This document shows positions 19,833 through 30,373 of a DNA stretch of 64,000 bases, one piece after another; position 1 is the stretch's first letter; each line of letters opens with the position of its first letter. Source of the stretch: Paludibacter sp. (GTDB taxonomy: Bacteria; Bacteroidota; Bacteroidia; Bacteroidales; Paludibacteraceae). A program made the position numbers and the translations under genes. A model generated the notes under the pieces. That model searched no databases. It was not told the origin of the DNA and was given only the letters and a program-made list of their open reading frames with translations. The stretch lies in the NCBI GenBank assembly GCA_028691965.1, contig JAQUYE010000001.1:1-64000 (forward strand), written 5' to 3'.

Positions 19833-20717
19833 ATGTTACATCAGGAAATCAAAACGTATACGCTTGCCGAGAAGACAGCTTTCTCGTCCGACTTTTCCAT
19901 TAAGAGGATGGAAGCGTCCTATAGCTTGCTGAATGGCCGGAAACCTGCACCACACCGTCACGATTATTATTCTATCTATTATATAGTGAAAGGTACAGGA
20001 TCTCATATCGTCGATTTTATGGAATATGAAATCGAAGACGGGCAATTGTATTTTCTGATGCCCGGCCAGATGCATAAGCTGGAGTTTAGCTCCGAACCAC
20101 AGGGCTTTATTGTCTCCTTTTCCGAGCATTTCCTGATTTCCAATGCAATCCCCGATTACCTCATTAACGATATCTACCTGTTCAATGATTATGGTCAGTC
20201 ACCTCCGCTGCCTATCCATGAATCGTCGGCAGCTCTGTACCTGAATTTGTTTGAGCAAATTGAGACTTTTTCAGGATCGCTCGAAAAGTATACACTCGAA
20301 GCAGTGGGTGCATTGGTGAAGCTATTGTTGATTCAGAGTAACAACCATTGTAGCCTGAAAAAGGAAGAAAATCCGCAATTTCTTGAAACTACCAATCATT
20401 TATTACGTAGCTTTAAACAACTGCTTAATAAGCATTATGTTGAAAAACACATGGTGAACGATTATGCTGAAATGCTGGCAGTAACTCCCGACTACCTCAA
20501 TAAAACTGTTAAGTCGATTACCGGAAAGTCGGCAAAAGACCACATACAGAGTAAACTAATCACCGAAGCAAAGCGCTGGCTGCTGTTTACTAATCAGTCT
20601 AATAAGGAGTTAGCATATTCATTGGGCTTCGAAGAATCCGCTCATTTCAACAATTTCTTTAAGAAAAACACTGGAATGACTCCTACTGAGTTCAAAACAA
20701 CTACACTTCAGTCCTGA
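19833..20717 (+). CDS. AraC-family transcriptional regulator
   Basis: Cupin-like N-terminus (PHRHDYYSIYYIVKGTGSH); LAVTPDYLNKTVKSITGKSAKDHIQSKLITEAKRWLLFTNQSNKELAYSLGFEESAHFNNFFKKNTGMTPTEF. Confidence 0.92.
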   Translation: MLHQEIKTYTLAEKTAFSSDFSIKRMEASYSLLNGRKPAPHRHDYYSIYYIVKGTGSHIVDFMEYEIEDGQLYFLMPGQMHKLEFSSEPQGFIVSFSEHFLISNAIPDYLINDIYLFNDYGQSPPLPIHESSAALYLNLFEQIETFSGSLEKYTLEAVGALVKLLLIQSNNHCSLKKEENPQFLETTNHLLRSFKQLLNKHYVEKHMVNDYAEMLAVTPDYLNKTVKSITGKSAKDHIQSKLITEAKRWLLFTNQSNKELAYSLGFEESAHFNNFFKKNTGMTPTEFKTTTLQS

Positions 20718-20749
20718 TTTTTGCAATAAACAACCTGATTTTATTACTT

Positions 20750-20770
20750 AAGGTGGGCATAGCTCACCTT
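20750..20770. promoter_or_regulatory. 21-bp dyad (AAGGTGgGC-ATA-GCtCACCTT) abutting the doxX -7 box
   Basis: Inverted repeat with one mismatched pair, next to TATCTTTG at 20770-20777. Confidence 0.55.
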
Positions 20771-20777
20771 ATCTTTG
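20770..20777 (+). promoter_or_regulatory. -7 box (TATCTTTG) for doxX-family gene
   Basis: Exact TAnnTTTG. Confidence 0.5.
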
Positions 20778-20816
20778 CATTATCAAAATCGGGTTTAACT
20801 ACCTCTTAATAATTAA

Positions 20817-21290
20817 ATGAACATTATGAACACATTACTTAAGAAATTTTTCGCTACCGACACTCAGTCGTGGTCACTGTTGCTGGTACGTCTGGCATTA
20901 GCTATAGTAATATTGCCTCACGGGATGCAAAAAGCACTCGGTATGTACGGAGGCTATGGATTTGAAGCAACTGTAAATGGATTTGTTGGAATGGGTATTC
21001 CTGCTTTTCTGGCAGTATTGGTTATTTTAGCTGAATTTGTGGCCCCTATCCTGCTTCTGGTTGGTGTAGGAAGTCGTTTTATGGCTTTCTCTATTTTCCT
21101 TACACTGGGAGGTGCCATGTTTATCGCCGGTCACGTACAACATGGTTTCTTTATGAACTGGTTTGGCAACCAGGCAGGTGAAGGTATCGAATACTTTATT
21201 CTTGTTATTGGTATGTCGCTTGCCTTAGTAGTAGGTGGTGCAGGTAAATTTGCAATCGACACCCTAATCGCAAAGAAAATAAACGCCTAA
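20817..21290 (+). CDS. DoxX-family membrane protein
   Basis: SWSLLLVRLALAIVILPHGMQKALGMYGGYGFEATVNGFVGMGIPAFLAVLVILAEF. Confidence 0.88.
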   Translation: MNIMNTLLKKFFATDTQSWSLLLVRLALAIVILPHGMQKALGMYGGYGFEATVNGFVGMGIPAFLAVLVILAEFVAPILLLVGVGSRFMAFSIFLTLGGAMFIAGHVQHGFFMNWFGNQAGEGIEYFILVIGMSLALVVGGAGKFAIDTLIAKKINA

Positions 21291-21325
21291 CTGCTTTTTA
21301 GAAGTAATTAATAGGTTTTAGCAGG

Positions 21326-21362
21326 CTGCCCCGCCTGGAGTTTTATCTCCTTGGCGGGGCAG
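21326..21362. terminator. Terminator hairpin between doxX and fucP (convergent)
   Basis: ctgccccgcc ... ggcggggcag stem followed by ttattttt. Confidence 0.8.
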
Positions 21363-21368
21363 TTATTT

Positions 21369-22760
21369 TTACTGAATACTCTTTTCGATCTGCTTTTCAT
21401 CCTTATTGGCAAATAGTCCGTAGAGTGCAACAACCACGAAACACAACAGGGGTACCCAATACGATATATTGGAACTGTTGGCAGCTGTTGACACATAACC
21501 CTGAACAGCAGTCAGAACTGCACCTCCCAGGATTGCCATCACCAGGAAAGAGCCTCCCACTTTTGCCTCGTTTTCACTGATTCCCTCCAGGGCTATACCA
21601 TAAATAGTGGGGAACATCAGCGACATGAAGAAAGAGATCATTACCAATCCGATTACCCCGGTCATACCACTGGCAAAGATAGCCGTTAATGATGCCAGGA
21701 TAGCACCGGCAGCTGCGATAGCCAACAGCATACCCGGACGGAAGAACTTCATCAGGGCAGTAAATATAAAACGGGATACGGTGAAAAGTATGAGCGATGA
21801 TAAGTAGAAGGTATTGCCGATATTTTCGGCCGTGGAACCTGCATCCAGTTGCCAGAGTCCGCTCCAGAATGGATGTCCGGTAATAAAGGCACTCACACGT
21901 TCGGGAAGGATTTCGGCCGTAACCGGATCGACCAGTTGAAGCGTCGACATAACATATCGAATGGTATACGACCAAACGCCGATCTGAGCTCCCACGTAAA
22001 AGAATTGAGCAACGACTCCCCAGGAATAATGCTTACGGCGTGCGAGCGACTTAACAGTAGCCCCGAAACTGAGTTTGGTAGTATCTCTGGAAGCAGGCAT
22101 CCCCTTGTAGAAGATCATGATAATCAATAAGGCTAACAGAACTACGCCGAGCCCCATGTAGGTAAGTGTCACGGCCGATAGTTCGCGGTGTTGGGCAGTA
22201 AGTAGTTGCTCGGGCGACATCTCGCTTTTGTTGGCACTCAGTTGCGAAAGGATGAATATCTGACTAATAACGATTCCGGAAATCGAGCCGATAGGGTTGA
22301 ACGACTGTGCCATGTTGAGTCTTCGGGTCTGCGTTTCCGGACGGCCCATTGTCAGGATATAAGGATTGGCAGTGGTTTCCAGAATGGAAAGTCCGCCGGC
22401 CAATACATAAAGTGCAAAAAGGTAAAATCCATACGACGCCAGTTGAGAAGCAGGGTAAAAAAGGAAAGTGCCCAGGGCGTAAAGAGATAATCCGACTATA
22501 ATACCGTGTTTAAACGTATATTTGCGAATCAGGAATGCAGCCGGAATAGCAAAGCAGGCATACGACCCATAAAAGGCCATCTGAATAAAGGATGTCTGAA
22601 AGTCGGACATGACCATAATATTCTTAAAGGCCGAAAGCAGCGTGTCAGTCATGTTATTGGCTACTCCCCATAAAAAGAAAAGTGAGGTTACTAAAATAAA
22701 GGGAATAAGGTAATTGCGACCGCTAGCATCGGTCAGTAATCGTTGCTTGTTAGTGTTCAT
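21369..22760 (-). CDS. fucP: L-fucose:H+ symporter family MFS permease
   Basis: IPFILVTSLFFLWGVANNMTDTLLSAFKN, LETTANPYILTMGRPETQTRRLNMAQSFNPIGSISG. Confidence 0.85.
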   Translation of the reverse strand: MNTNKQRLLTDASGRNYLIPFILVTSLFFLWGVANNMTDTLLSAFKNIMVMSDFQTSFIQMAFYGSYACFAIPAAFLIRKYTFKHGIIVGLSLYALGTFLFYPASQLASYGFYLFALYVLAGGLSILETTANPYILTMGRPETQTRRLNMAQSFNPIGSISGIVISQIFILSQLSANKSEMSPEQLLTAQHRELSAVTLTYMGLGVVLLALLIIMIFYKGMPASRDTTKLSFGATVKSLARRKHYSWGVVAQFFYVGAQIGVWSYTIRYVMSTLQLVDPVTAEILPERVSAFITGHPFWSGLWQLDAGSTAENIGNTFYLSSLILFTVSRFIFTALMKFFRPGMLLAIAAAGAILASLTAIFASGMTGVIGLVMISFFMSLMFPTIYGIALEGISENEAKVGGSFLVMAILGGAVLTAVQGYVSTAANSSNISYWVPLLCFVVVALYGLFANKDEKQIEKSIQ

Positions 22761-22767
22761 GATCTGT

Positions 22768-23154
22768 TTATAGTGTGAAAATGCGTTCCATAAGTTGCCA
22801 TTTCTCTGCCGAATTTTGCCCGGGCTTTACCAGCTGAAACCGGGACATAAAGTCCTCCCATTCTGCTTGTCGGTTGAGACCTGCCAGTTCTCCAAAGGCT
22901 TTGTCCCATTCAAACTCGAGTGGAGTCTCCACAATCATTACTAATTTATCTTCAATCAGGTATATCTCCATGTCAAGGATGCCCACCGATCGTATTCCTT
23001 CAGGAATTTCAGGCCACCGATGTTCAGGTGAATGCCAGTATTTGTATTCCCGGATCAGCTCCGGATCGTTGCGTAACTCCAGGTATTGACAATAGCGTTT
23101 CGTAGCCACCGCATGGGTCCTGGTTGGGTATCCGTCTTTAAGCAGGTGTTGCAT
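22768..23154 (-). CDS. L-rhamnose/L-fucose mutarotase family (DUF718)
   Basis: KRYCQYLELRNDPELIREYKYWHSPEHRWPEIPEGIRSVGILDMEIYLIEDKLVMIVET; coupled to fucP. Confidence 0.82.
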   Translation of the reverse strand: MQHLLKDGYPTRTHAVATKRYCQYLELRNDPELIREYKYWHSPEHRWPEIPEGIRSVGILDMEIYLIEDKLVMIVETPLEFEWDKAFGELAGLNRQAEWEDFMSRFQLVKPGQNSAEKWQLMERIFTL

Positions 23155-23297
23155 GGATTTAGTAAACTATAAGGATTGTTCAGCACAAAGATATTTTAAA
23201 TTACCTAGCCAGCAAAACAAAGGTGTATAAAAAAGAAAGCAGTTGTCCCTAAGATGCTTTATTTACAGGCAACAAGGCATGTTGCCTTTCACAAAAG

Positions 23298-23329
23298 TTT
23301 GCAAAATTGACCATTTTTTTGTATATTTG
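23298..23329 (+). promoter_or_regulatory. Complete Bacteroidota promoter (TTTG-N20-TATATTTG) for the trehalose-6-P synthase/phosphatase gene
   Basis: TTTG at 23298-23301, N20, TATATTTG at 23322-23329; lies inside the over-extended ORF starting at 23243. Confidence 0.7.
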
Positions 23330-23410
23330 CGAATCTGCGTTCAGCAGTATACTGCGAACAAAGGTCTGGTTTTTCACGTTTTCTATCTATATAAAATACA
23401 TCAAACCGAT

Positions 23411-25585
23411 ATGAAATTACTCATCATTGCGAATCGTTTACCATTAAAAGTTGCCAGGAATAAAGAAAATCAATTTGAATTTTCACGCAGTGAAGGTGGT
23501 CTGACCACCGGTCTGGATTCGCTGGAGACTGACCTGGAGAAACATTGGGTTGGATGGCCGGGTGCAGTGATGGACTCTAACGAAGAAGAGGAGCAGGTAC
23601 GTGAGCACCTGGAGGAGTTTAACTTTCACCCGGTATTTTTGTCAGAAGAACAATTACACCTCCATTACGAAGGGTTTAGTAACAGTACCTTGTGGCCATT
23701 GTGTCATTATTTTAATGTCTACACCGAGCACAATTCCGACTACTGGAGAGGTTACCTGGAAGTAAACCGCTTGTTTTGTGAGGTTGCACTTCAATTTGTT
23801 GAAGAAGGTGATATAGTATGGGTACAGGATTACCAGCTGATGCTTTTGCCTAAAATGATACGTCAGGATGGCCCTGCCAATATAAACATTGGGTACTTTC
23901 ACCATATCCCTTTCCCTACTTACGAACTTTTCCGTGTGCTTCCTCAGCGTTCCGAACTGGTGTCCGGTCTGCTGGGCGCCGACCTGATCGGATTTCACAC
24001 CCATGATTACATGCGTCACTTTGTGAGTGCCTGTGAACGTATTCTGGATCTTCGCTTTGTGCTCGACCACGTCACACTCAACGACAGGATTGCCTATGCA
24101 GATGTTTTCCCGATGGGAATTAACTATACGCTGTATAACGATTCTCCTTTATTGCCTGAAGTGCAGGAGATGTCGTTGAAATTAAAAGACCATTACGGAG
24201 ATAACAAGCTTATTCTTTCCGTCGACCGACTTGATTATAGTAAAGGGATTCTTCATCGTTTGAAAGGATTCCGTCGTTTCCTTGAATTATACCCCGAATA
24301 CCACGGAAAGGTTTCGCTGGTAATGATTATTGTTCCTTCGCGTGATCAGGTGGATAGTTACTCAGAATTAAAGAATAAGATCGACGAGACTATAGGTGGC
24401 ATTAACGGAGAATATTCGTTGCTTAACTGGATTCCGGTGCATTATTTCTACCACAGCTTCCCCTTCAACGAGTTGGTAGCTATGTATCACATTGCTGATA
24501 TGGCACTGGTAACACCATTACGTGATGGTATGAACCTGGTTGCCAAAGAATATGTTGCAGCCAGAAGAGATAATCCCGGAGTGCTGATTTTAAGTGAAAT
24601 GGCCGGAGCTGCCATTGAGCTTAGCGACGCTCTGATTATCAATCCCTATGATGTGGAACAGGTTGCGTCGACCATTCACGAGGCATTGGAAATGCCCGAA
24701 GAGGAACAACTCCGCAGGATGAGTCTGATGCGGCGTAAAATAGCAAAGCGTACTGTAAATCATTGGGCGCAGAAGTTTATCAATCAATTGCTAACTATTC
24801 GTCAGAACAACGAAAATTCAAATAGCGAACAGATAGATGGCCATGTGTTGAATAATATACATACGGCTTACAAGGCTGCTTCACGCCGTCTGATAGTATT
24901 AGATTACGATGGTACTTTAATGGGCTTTAAACGTCGTCCCGAAGATGCATTCCCTACCGAATCACTTCGTGCTATTTTGTCGAAACTGGCAGTTGATCCG
25001 TTTAACAAGGTGGTGATAAGCAGTGGCCGTGATCATCAGACACTCGAAAGCTGGCTGGGCGATTTGGATCTTTCGATGGCAGCAGAGCATGGAGCTTATT
25101 ATAAGGAAGCAGGAGAATGGGTTCGCAATATACCCGAAGAGAAACCGTGGAATGATGAGATAACCCAAATCCTGCATGAGTTTACCGACCGTACTCCGAA
25201 ATCGATGATTGAAGAAAAGGAAACCACCCTGGTATGGCATTACCGGAATGTAGATGCCTGGTTAGCCACTCTTCGTGAGCAGCAGCTGGTGGAAACACTT
25301 ATCGAACCTTGTTCCCGACAGGGATTACAGATTATGAGAGGAAACAAGATTGTGGAGATCAAGTCACCCAACCATACAAAGGGCTCAGAAGCACGCAGGT
25401 TGATAGCCATGGACAATTACGATTTTGTAATGGCCATGGGCGACGATACCACCGACGAAGATATGTTTCGAGCATTACCCGAATCGGCTTTTACTATAAA
25501 GGTCGGCCGTATGTCGCAGGTAGCACGCTTCAACCTCAGTTCTCAGCCAAAGGTGCTTTCGTTTTTAAAAGCACTTATGGCCTGA
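23411..25585 (+). CDS. otsAB: Bifunctional trehalose-6-phosphate synthase / trehalose-phosphatase
   Basis: [14 protein letters not shown] start; [21 protein letters not shown] (GT20); then [31 protein letters not shown] (HAD phosphatase). Confidence 0.93.
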   Translation: MKLLIIANRLPLKVARNKENQFEFSRSEGGLTTGLDSLETDLEKHWVGWPGAVMDSNEEEEQVREHLEEFNFHPVFLSEEQLHLHYEGFSNSTLWPLCHYFNVYTEHNSDYWRGYLEVNRLFCEVALQFVEEGDIVWVQDYQLMLLPKMIRQDGPANINIGYFHHIPFPTYELFRVLPQRSELVSGLLGADLIGFHTHDYMRHFVSACERILDLRFVLDHVTLNDRIAYADVFPMGINYTLYNDSPLLPEVQEMSLKLKDHYGDNKLILSVDRLDYSKGILHRLKGFRRFLELYPEYHGKVSLVMIIVPSRDQVDSYSELKNKIDETIGGINGEYSLLNWIPVHYFYHSFPFNELVAMYHIADMALVTPLRDGMNLVAKEYVAARRDNPGVLILSEMAGAAIELSDALIINPYDVEQVASTIHEALEMPEEEQLRRMSLMRRKIAKRTVNHWAQKFINQLLTIRQNNENSNSEQIDGHVLNNIHTAYKAASRRLIVLDYDGTLMGFKRRPEDAFPTESLRAILSKLAVDPFNKVVISSGRDHQTLESWLGDLDLSMAAEHGAYYKEAGEWVRNIPEEKPWNDEITQILHEFTDRTPKSMIEEKETTLVWHYRNVDAWLATLREQQLVETLIEPCSRQGLQIMRGNKIVEIKSPNHTKGSEARRLIAMDNYDFVMAMGDDTTDEDMFRALPESAFTIKVGRMSQVARFNLSSQPKVLSFLKALMA

Positions 25586-27371
25586 TAAAGCGGGAAGTTT
25601 CCACTTCGCCTGTAAACAACATGGCCGAATTAATCAAGGCCAGGTGTGAATAGGCCTGGGGGAAGTTCCCTAACTGTTCCTTGGTGTGGAAATCAAGATC
25701 TTCGCTGTAAAGTCCGAGATGATTCGAATACTCAAGCAGTTCGTCGAAGAGCTGTTTTGCATCTTCCGTTTTACCAATCGCGTAAAGCGCTCTCACCATC
25801 CAGAAGGTGCAAATCGTAAATGCAGATGTAGGGGTTCCGAAATCATCTACATTTTTATACCTGAAATACAGTCCGTTAAACTGCAGGTTGTCACGGATGG
25901 CTTCCACCGTTTTGATGTAACGCGGATCTGATCCCTCCATAAATCCATAAAACTCCATCAATAAGAGTGAAGAGTCGAGATCGGTATTGGTATAAGTTTG
26001 GGTAAAGGTTTGTAAGTCTTCATTCCACCCATTGGCAAAAACTTCTTCTCTGATAAGTTCTGCTTCTTTTTCCCAAAAGTCAGCAGATGCATTATCGTGC
26101 AACATACGTGCAATGTACACTCCCCGGTCGAGCGCTACCCAGCACATCACCTTTGAGAAGACAAAATGTTGTTCTTTACCCCTTATTTCCCAAATTCCTT
26201 TATCAGGATTACGCCAATCCTCAACAACTGTACGCATTATATTTTTCACAATCTCGTACATATCTTCAATGTCATCGAGTGTGCCGGGAAAATACTGATA
26301 GTACTTGTAGATTACATCCATCAGGTAGCCAAAGCTATCGTTTTGTTTTTGGTGATAGGCAGCATTTCCAATGCGTACAGGTTTCGTGTTCTTATACCCG
26401 GCCAGGTGATCGAGTGTTTCTTCAGTCAGAACCCGTTCGCCCCGTATACCATACATAATCTGAAAAGAGTCTGATTTCTTTATCAGTATATTCCGGATAA
26501 AGGTGATAAACCGGCCTGCTGCCCCTTCATGACCCACCCTGAGAAGGGTGTCGATCGACATGGAAGCATCCCGTAACCAACAAAAACGATAGTCCCAGTT
26601 ACGGGTTTCTCCTATTGCTTCCGGCACACTGGTAGTCAATGCTGCCAAAACGGCGCCACTACGGTGATACGACATGAGCTTAAGAACCAGCATACTCCGC
26701 TCGATAAGAGGGTGGTAGTCGGCAAATTTCTTAGAGCGGTTCGACCAGTTGCGCCAGTACAGCTTTGTGCGCTGATATTCCAGGTCCACTCTGTTCTGAT
26801 CAATTTTAATCAGTTTTTGATTGTACGATAACAGCACAAAGGCATCTTGCCGGAGGATAACTTCGCGGCCTTCAATTAATTCCTCGTACGACATGCCGGA
26901 GTAAAGATACAGACTATCTTTTTCGTTTTCCTCCGAACATATTTTGAGGTACTGATCTTCCCGGCTGTAGCTTACCTTGTCGCGCGCATAATTCGGGGCC
27001 GGTTGCAAGTCGATCCGAAAGCGCGGTGTTCCGCGACGCAGTCGAAATAAACGATAGATTTCCGCCGGAAGGTAATAACCCTTTATGTCGCCAGTCTTGT
27101 AGCGGGGCATAAAATCAAGGATCTCAAAATGAGCATCGGTCGATTCAAAGGAAGTAACCAGAATATTTGTATGTGCTACATACCGCTGCGTAATTACATA
27201 CTCCCCGGAGGTGTTAATACCAAAATGTCCACCCTTTTCGTAATCGAGTAAACGCGAAAAAACCGAAGGGGAGTCAAAATCAGGAAAGCAACACCAGTCT
27301 ATACTTCCACATTTAGAGATCAGTGCAGCTGTACGGCAATTGCCTATTACACCATAATCGAGGTTATTCAT
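25575..27371 (-). CDS. GH15-family glycoside hydrolase (glucoamylase/trehalase-like)
   Basis: YGVIGNCRTAALISKCGSIDWCCFPDFDSPSVFSRLLD; ETRNWDYRFCWLRDASMSIDTLLRVGH. Confidence 0.92.
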   Translation of the reverse strand: MNNLDYGVIGNCRTAALISKCGSIDWCCFPDFDSPSVFSRLLDYEKGGHFGINTSGEYVITQRYVAHTNILVTSFESTDAHFEILDFMPRYKTGDIKGYYLPAEIYRLFRLRRGTPRFRIDLQPAPNYARDKVSYSREDQYLKICSEENEKDSLYLYSGMSYEELIEGREVILRQDAFVLLSYNQKLIKIDQNRVDLEYQRTKLYWRNWSNRSKKFADYHPLIERSMLVLKLMSYHRSGAVLAALTTSVPEAIGETRNWDYRFCWLRDASMSIDTLLRVGHEGAAGRFITFIRNILIKKSDSFQIMYGIRGERVLTEETLDHLAGYKNTKPVRIGNAAYHQKQNDSFGYLMDVIYKYYQYFPGTLDDIEDMYEIVKNIMRTVVEDWRNPDKGIWEIRGKEQHFVFSKVMCWVALDRGVYIARMLHDNASADFWEKEAELIREEVFANGWNEDLQTFTQTYTNTDLDSSLLLMEFYGFMEGSDPRYIKTVEAIRDNLQFNGLYFRYKNVDDFGTPTSAFTICTFWMVRALYAIGKTEDAKQLFDELLEYSNHLGLYSEDLDFHTKEQLGNFPQAYSHLALINSAMLFTGEVETSRFIRP

Positions 27372-27379
27372 TGTTCTTG

Positions 27380-27886
27380 TTAGTTGATGTGTGAGTTAGC
27401 TGTTTCGGGAGATGCGTCATAAGATGGTAAATTCTCCAGCATGTGAATAAGATCGTAGAGTTGACCTTTTAACTGTGCTATTTCCTTTAGCTGGTCGTCA
27501 GAAGGATATCCCCCCAGTTTGCCCATCAGGCGCATCGGGATCTCGATTGCCTCTTCCTGCATCTCTTTCCCCTTTTCTGTCAGTGTTACCACCACTTTTC
27601 GCTGGTCGACCGGCGAAGGAGTCCGGTTTACCAGTCCCATTGCTTCCATCCTTTTTAGTAAGGGAGTAACAGTATTGGTATTCAATATCAACTTTTGAGC
27701 GATTTCGTTTACCGACCGACCGTCATTTTCCCAAAGTACCATCATAACAAGGTATTGGGTATAGGTAATCCCCAGCCGGTCAAGATCCTCCTGGTATTCT
27801 CTGATAATTAGCCGGGACACCGCATAGAAAGGAAAACAAAGCTGATTATCTAATTTTAATTGCTCGTATTTCATAATTGCTTTCAT
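27380..27886 (-). CDS. MarR/OhrR-type transcriptional regulator (start may be the ATG at 27874)
   Basis: LDNQLCFPFYAVSRLIIREYQ...YTQYLVMMVLWENDGRSVNEIAQKLILNTNTVTPLLKRMEAMGLVNR. Confidence 0.9.
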   Translation of the reverse strand: MKAIMKYEQLKLDNQLCFPFYAVSRLIIREYQEDLDRLGITYTQYLVMMVLWENDGRSVNEIAQKLILNTNTVTPLLKRMEAMGLVNRTPSPVDQRKVVVTLTEKGKEMQEEAIEIPMRLMGKLGGYPSDDQLKEIAQLKGQLYDLIHMLENLPSYDASPETANSHIN

Positions 27887-27907
27887 TTAGTACAAAACTA
27901 CAATAAA

Positions 27908-27933
27908 AGAGGCGAAAATCCCTTTCCGCCTCT
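27908..27933 (-). terminator. Hairpin downstream of gpx on the minus strand
   Basis: AGAGGCG-N12-CGCCTCT with A-run to its left (T-run on minus strand). Confidence 0.65.
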
Positions 27934-27949
27934 ACATTTTAACAATCAA

Positions 27950-28435
27950 TCAAGCTTTTAATAGCTTTTCTATATCTTTTGTAAGCTTTTCGGGCACAGT
28001 AAACGGCGAAAAACGTTTGATGGGATTACCGTTCTTGTCGATAAGGAATTTCCCGAAATTCCATTTAATCCGATTACCCGGAAAACCGGGAAGCTCTTTT
28101 TTCAGGTACTTATAAATGGGATGTGCCGTTGAGCCGTTTACATCTATTTTCGAAAACATCTGGAAGCTCACGCCATAATTGATCAGGCATCCCTCTGATA
28201 TTTCCTTTTCACCGCCCGGTTCCTGATTGGCAAACTGATTGCATGGAAATCCAAGAATTACTAATCCCTGATCCTTGTAAGTTTTGTACAGTTTTTCGAG
28301 TCCCTCATACTGAGGAGTGAGTCCGCATTTGCTCGCAGTGTTAACTACTAATACCACTTTACCTTTGTAGCTATCCATGCCGATTTCTTTTCCCTGAAGC
28401 GAAGTTGCTTTGAATTGATGAAAGTTCTGTTTCAT
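27950..28435 (-). CDS. Glutathione peroxidase family protein
   Basis: [60 protein letters not shown]. Confidence 0.95.
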   Translation of the reverse strand: MKQNFHQFKATSLQGKEIGMDSYKGKVVLVVNTASKCGLTPQYEGLEKLYKTYKDQGLVILGFPCNQFANQEPGGEKEISEGCLINYGVSFQMFSKIDVNGSTAHPIYKYLKKELPGFPGNRIKWNFGKFLIDKNGNPIKRFSPFTVPEKLTKDIEKLLKA

Positions 28436-28528
28436 TGTTGTATTGATGATGTTTTATTTGTCGTTTGCGATACAAAAGTAATCAAATAAACATCGCGGGC
28501 GATATAAATCAAAGAACCTTAACAATAT

Positions 28529-29032
28529 TTATGTATTCCAGCTACAATAGGGGTGTTTCCGGAGTTGAGCGTTGTAGTATCTCTTTATGCCTGTCACTTC
28601 TTCACCAAGCCACCAGGGCCGGATATAAGGAGTGGATGCATCGGGCAATTCGATCTCGGCTACCACAAGGCCATCGTTCTCGCCATAGAACTCATCCACT
28701 TCAATTATTAAATCACCGGACCTGACTTCATACCTGGTTTTGTGAATAATACCCGGTTCGCACAGCGCCATAAGTTCCGCGGCATCCTTCAGGTCAATTT
28801 CCTGTTCCCATTCATAGCGCGATAACCCTCCATCGGGGCTCGGACCTTTTATTGTCAGGTAGCCTTTTTTATCCCGTATGCGTACACGCACGGTTCGACC
28901 GTTACCGGAAGAGATATAGCCCTGCCTGATTTCAGTAGCCCGAAAGGCTTCCTGCTTAAAGTGATCTGATACGACTAAAAATTTCCGTTCTGTCTCCCTG
29001 GGCATAGTTGGTAGTATTAAAAGTATGTACAA
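28529..29032 (-). CDS. CYTH-domain (triphosphate tunnel enzyme) protein
   Basis: ETERKFLVVSDHFK, RVRIRDKKGYLTIKGP, YEWEQEI, VDEFYGENDGLVVAEIEL. Confidence 0.9.
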   Translation of the reverse strand: MYILLILPTMPRETERKFLVVSDHFKQEAFRATEIRQGYISSGNGRTVRVRIRDKKGYLTIKGPSPDGGLSRYEWEQEIDLKDAAELMALCEPGIIHKTRYEVRSGDLIIEVDEFYGENDGLVVAEIELPDASTPYIRPWWLGEEVTGIKRYYNAQLRKHPYCSWNT

Positions 29033-29101
29033 CGCAAAAGTAAGTATAAATGATCAGAAATAGAGTATGGTTTAAATAAAGTTAAATACGAGTATGCTAT
29101 A

Positions 29102-29133
29102 ATTGAATATTCGAAAAACTATATCTACATTTG
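29102..29133 (+). promoter_or_regulatory. Promoter (ATTG-N20-TACATTTG) for SPFH gene
   Basis: -7 box 29126-29133; places the true start at ATG 29155. Confidence 0.55.
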
Positions 29134-29154
29134 CGATATCAAAATAATATCATT

Positions 29155-30135
29155 ATGAAAACAAATGAAGTTCCTTTTAGTGGCGTTAAGTTGCCTGGTA
29201 TTCCGATGCTTATAGTTAATTTACTATTCTTTATTGGTATCGTTGTTGCTTTTATTTGGTTAGTGAGTTCGTCCCTGAATGAGACCTTAATGGTCGCACT
29301 TATAATTGCTGATTGTGTGCTTTTTATTGTAAACCTTATTTTGTGGGGTGGATTTATGCAGATCGAACCCAACGAAGCAAGGGTAATGATTTTCTTTGGT
29401 AAGTATGAGGGTACGGTAAAGCAGAATGGTTACTTCTGGGTGAATCCTTTTTACAACAAAAGTAAACTAACACTCCGTGCCCGTAACCTGGATGCCGATC
29501 CTATAAAGGTAAATGACAAAAACGGGAACCCGGTGATGATTGGGGTAGTAGTTGTGTGGAGGGTCGATGATACCTACAAGGCCGCTTTTAATGTTGATAC
29601 AGCATCTCTTTCGTCGGTTACTACCGCTGCAAATGGTAGTGTAAGTGTAGTAAATACTGCTGCCCACAAGATGGTTGCCTACGAAAACTTTGTGAAAGTT
29701 CAGAGCGATGCTGCATTACGTAATGTAGCCGGACTGTATGCCTATGATCAGACGGGAACTGCTCACGAAAATGAATTAACGCTGCGTAATGGTGGTGAAG
29801 AGGTGAATGATATTCTGGAGAGTCAGTTAAACGAGCGGTTGTCGATTGCCGGTATTCAGGTAATTGAGGCCCGAATCAACTACCTTGCTTATGCTCCCGA
29901 AATTGCAGCTGTGATGCTTCGTCGTCAGCAAGCCGATGCAATTATTGCTGCCCGTGAAAAAATTGTAGATGGTGCAGTAGGGATGGTGAAGATGGCCCTA
30001 ACCAAGCTTTCAGATGAGAATATTATTGAACTGGATGAAGATAAAAAAGCGGCAATGGTAAGCAACCTGCTGGTTGTTTTGTGTAGTGAGGAAAATGCCC
30101 AGCCGGTTTTAAACGCGGGGACACTACATCAGTAA
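29155..30135 (+). CDS. SPFH/Band-7 domain membrane protein
   Basis: Two N-terminal TM helices; [80 protein letters not shown]. Confidence 0.9.
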   Translation: MKTNEVPFSGVKLPGIPMLIVNLLFFIGIVVAFIWLVSSSLNETLMVALIIADCVLFIVNLILWGGFMQIEPNEARVMIFFGKYEGTVKQNGYFWVNPFYNKSKLTLRARNLDADPIKVNDKNGNPVMIGVVVVWRVDDTYKAAFNVDTASLSSVTTAANGSVSVVNTAAHKMVAYENFVKVQSDAALRNVAGLYAYDQTGTAHENELTLRNGGEEVNDILESQLNERLSIAGIQVIEARINYLAYAPEIAAVMLRRQQADAIIAAREKIVDGAVGMVKMALTKLSDENIIELDEDKKAAMVSNLLVVLCSEENAQPVLNAGTLHQ

Positions 30136-30143
30136 TCAATTAA

Positions 30144-30335
30144 ATGGCTAAGGAATCCAAAAATAAGAGTTTTGTACTTCGTATCGATGCCGAAATCATG
30201 GATGCGATCGAAAAATGGGCTGCTGATGAATTCCGTAGCACGAACGGACAGATTTTGTACTTGCTGGATCAGGCCTTGCGTAAAAACAAGCGCTATCCCT
30301 CAAAAAACAAAACTGTAAACGACGAAGAAAAGTAA
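30144..30335 (+). CDS. Small Arc/ribbon-helix-helix-like protein coupled to SPFH gene
   Basis: KSFVLRIDAEIMDAIEKWAADEFRSTNGQILYLLDQALRKNKR. Confidence 0.72.
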   Translation: MAKESKNKSFVLRIDAEIMDAIEKWAADEFRSTNGQILYLLDQALRKNKRYPSKNKTVNDEEK

Positions 30336-30340
30336 ATGAG

Positions 30341-30367
30341 CATCCCCGGAGTTGATCTTCGGGGATG
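30341..30367. terminator. Hairpin between convergent SPFH/RHH operon and PBP1a gene
   Basis: CATCCCCG-N11-CGGGGATG; weak T-tract. Confidence 0.45.
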
Positions 30368-30373
30368 GTTGTA

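Noticed and set aside
23243-23410. N-terminal extension of the trehalose enzyme ORF
   Set aside because: Contains a complete TTTG-N20-TATATTTG promoter; [11 protein letters not shown] at 23411 is the natural GT20 start.
30144-30335. Possible toxin-antitoxin antitoxin
   Set aside because: No toxin-like partner; the neighbour is an SPFH membrane protein.
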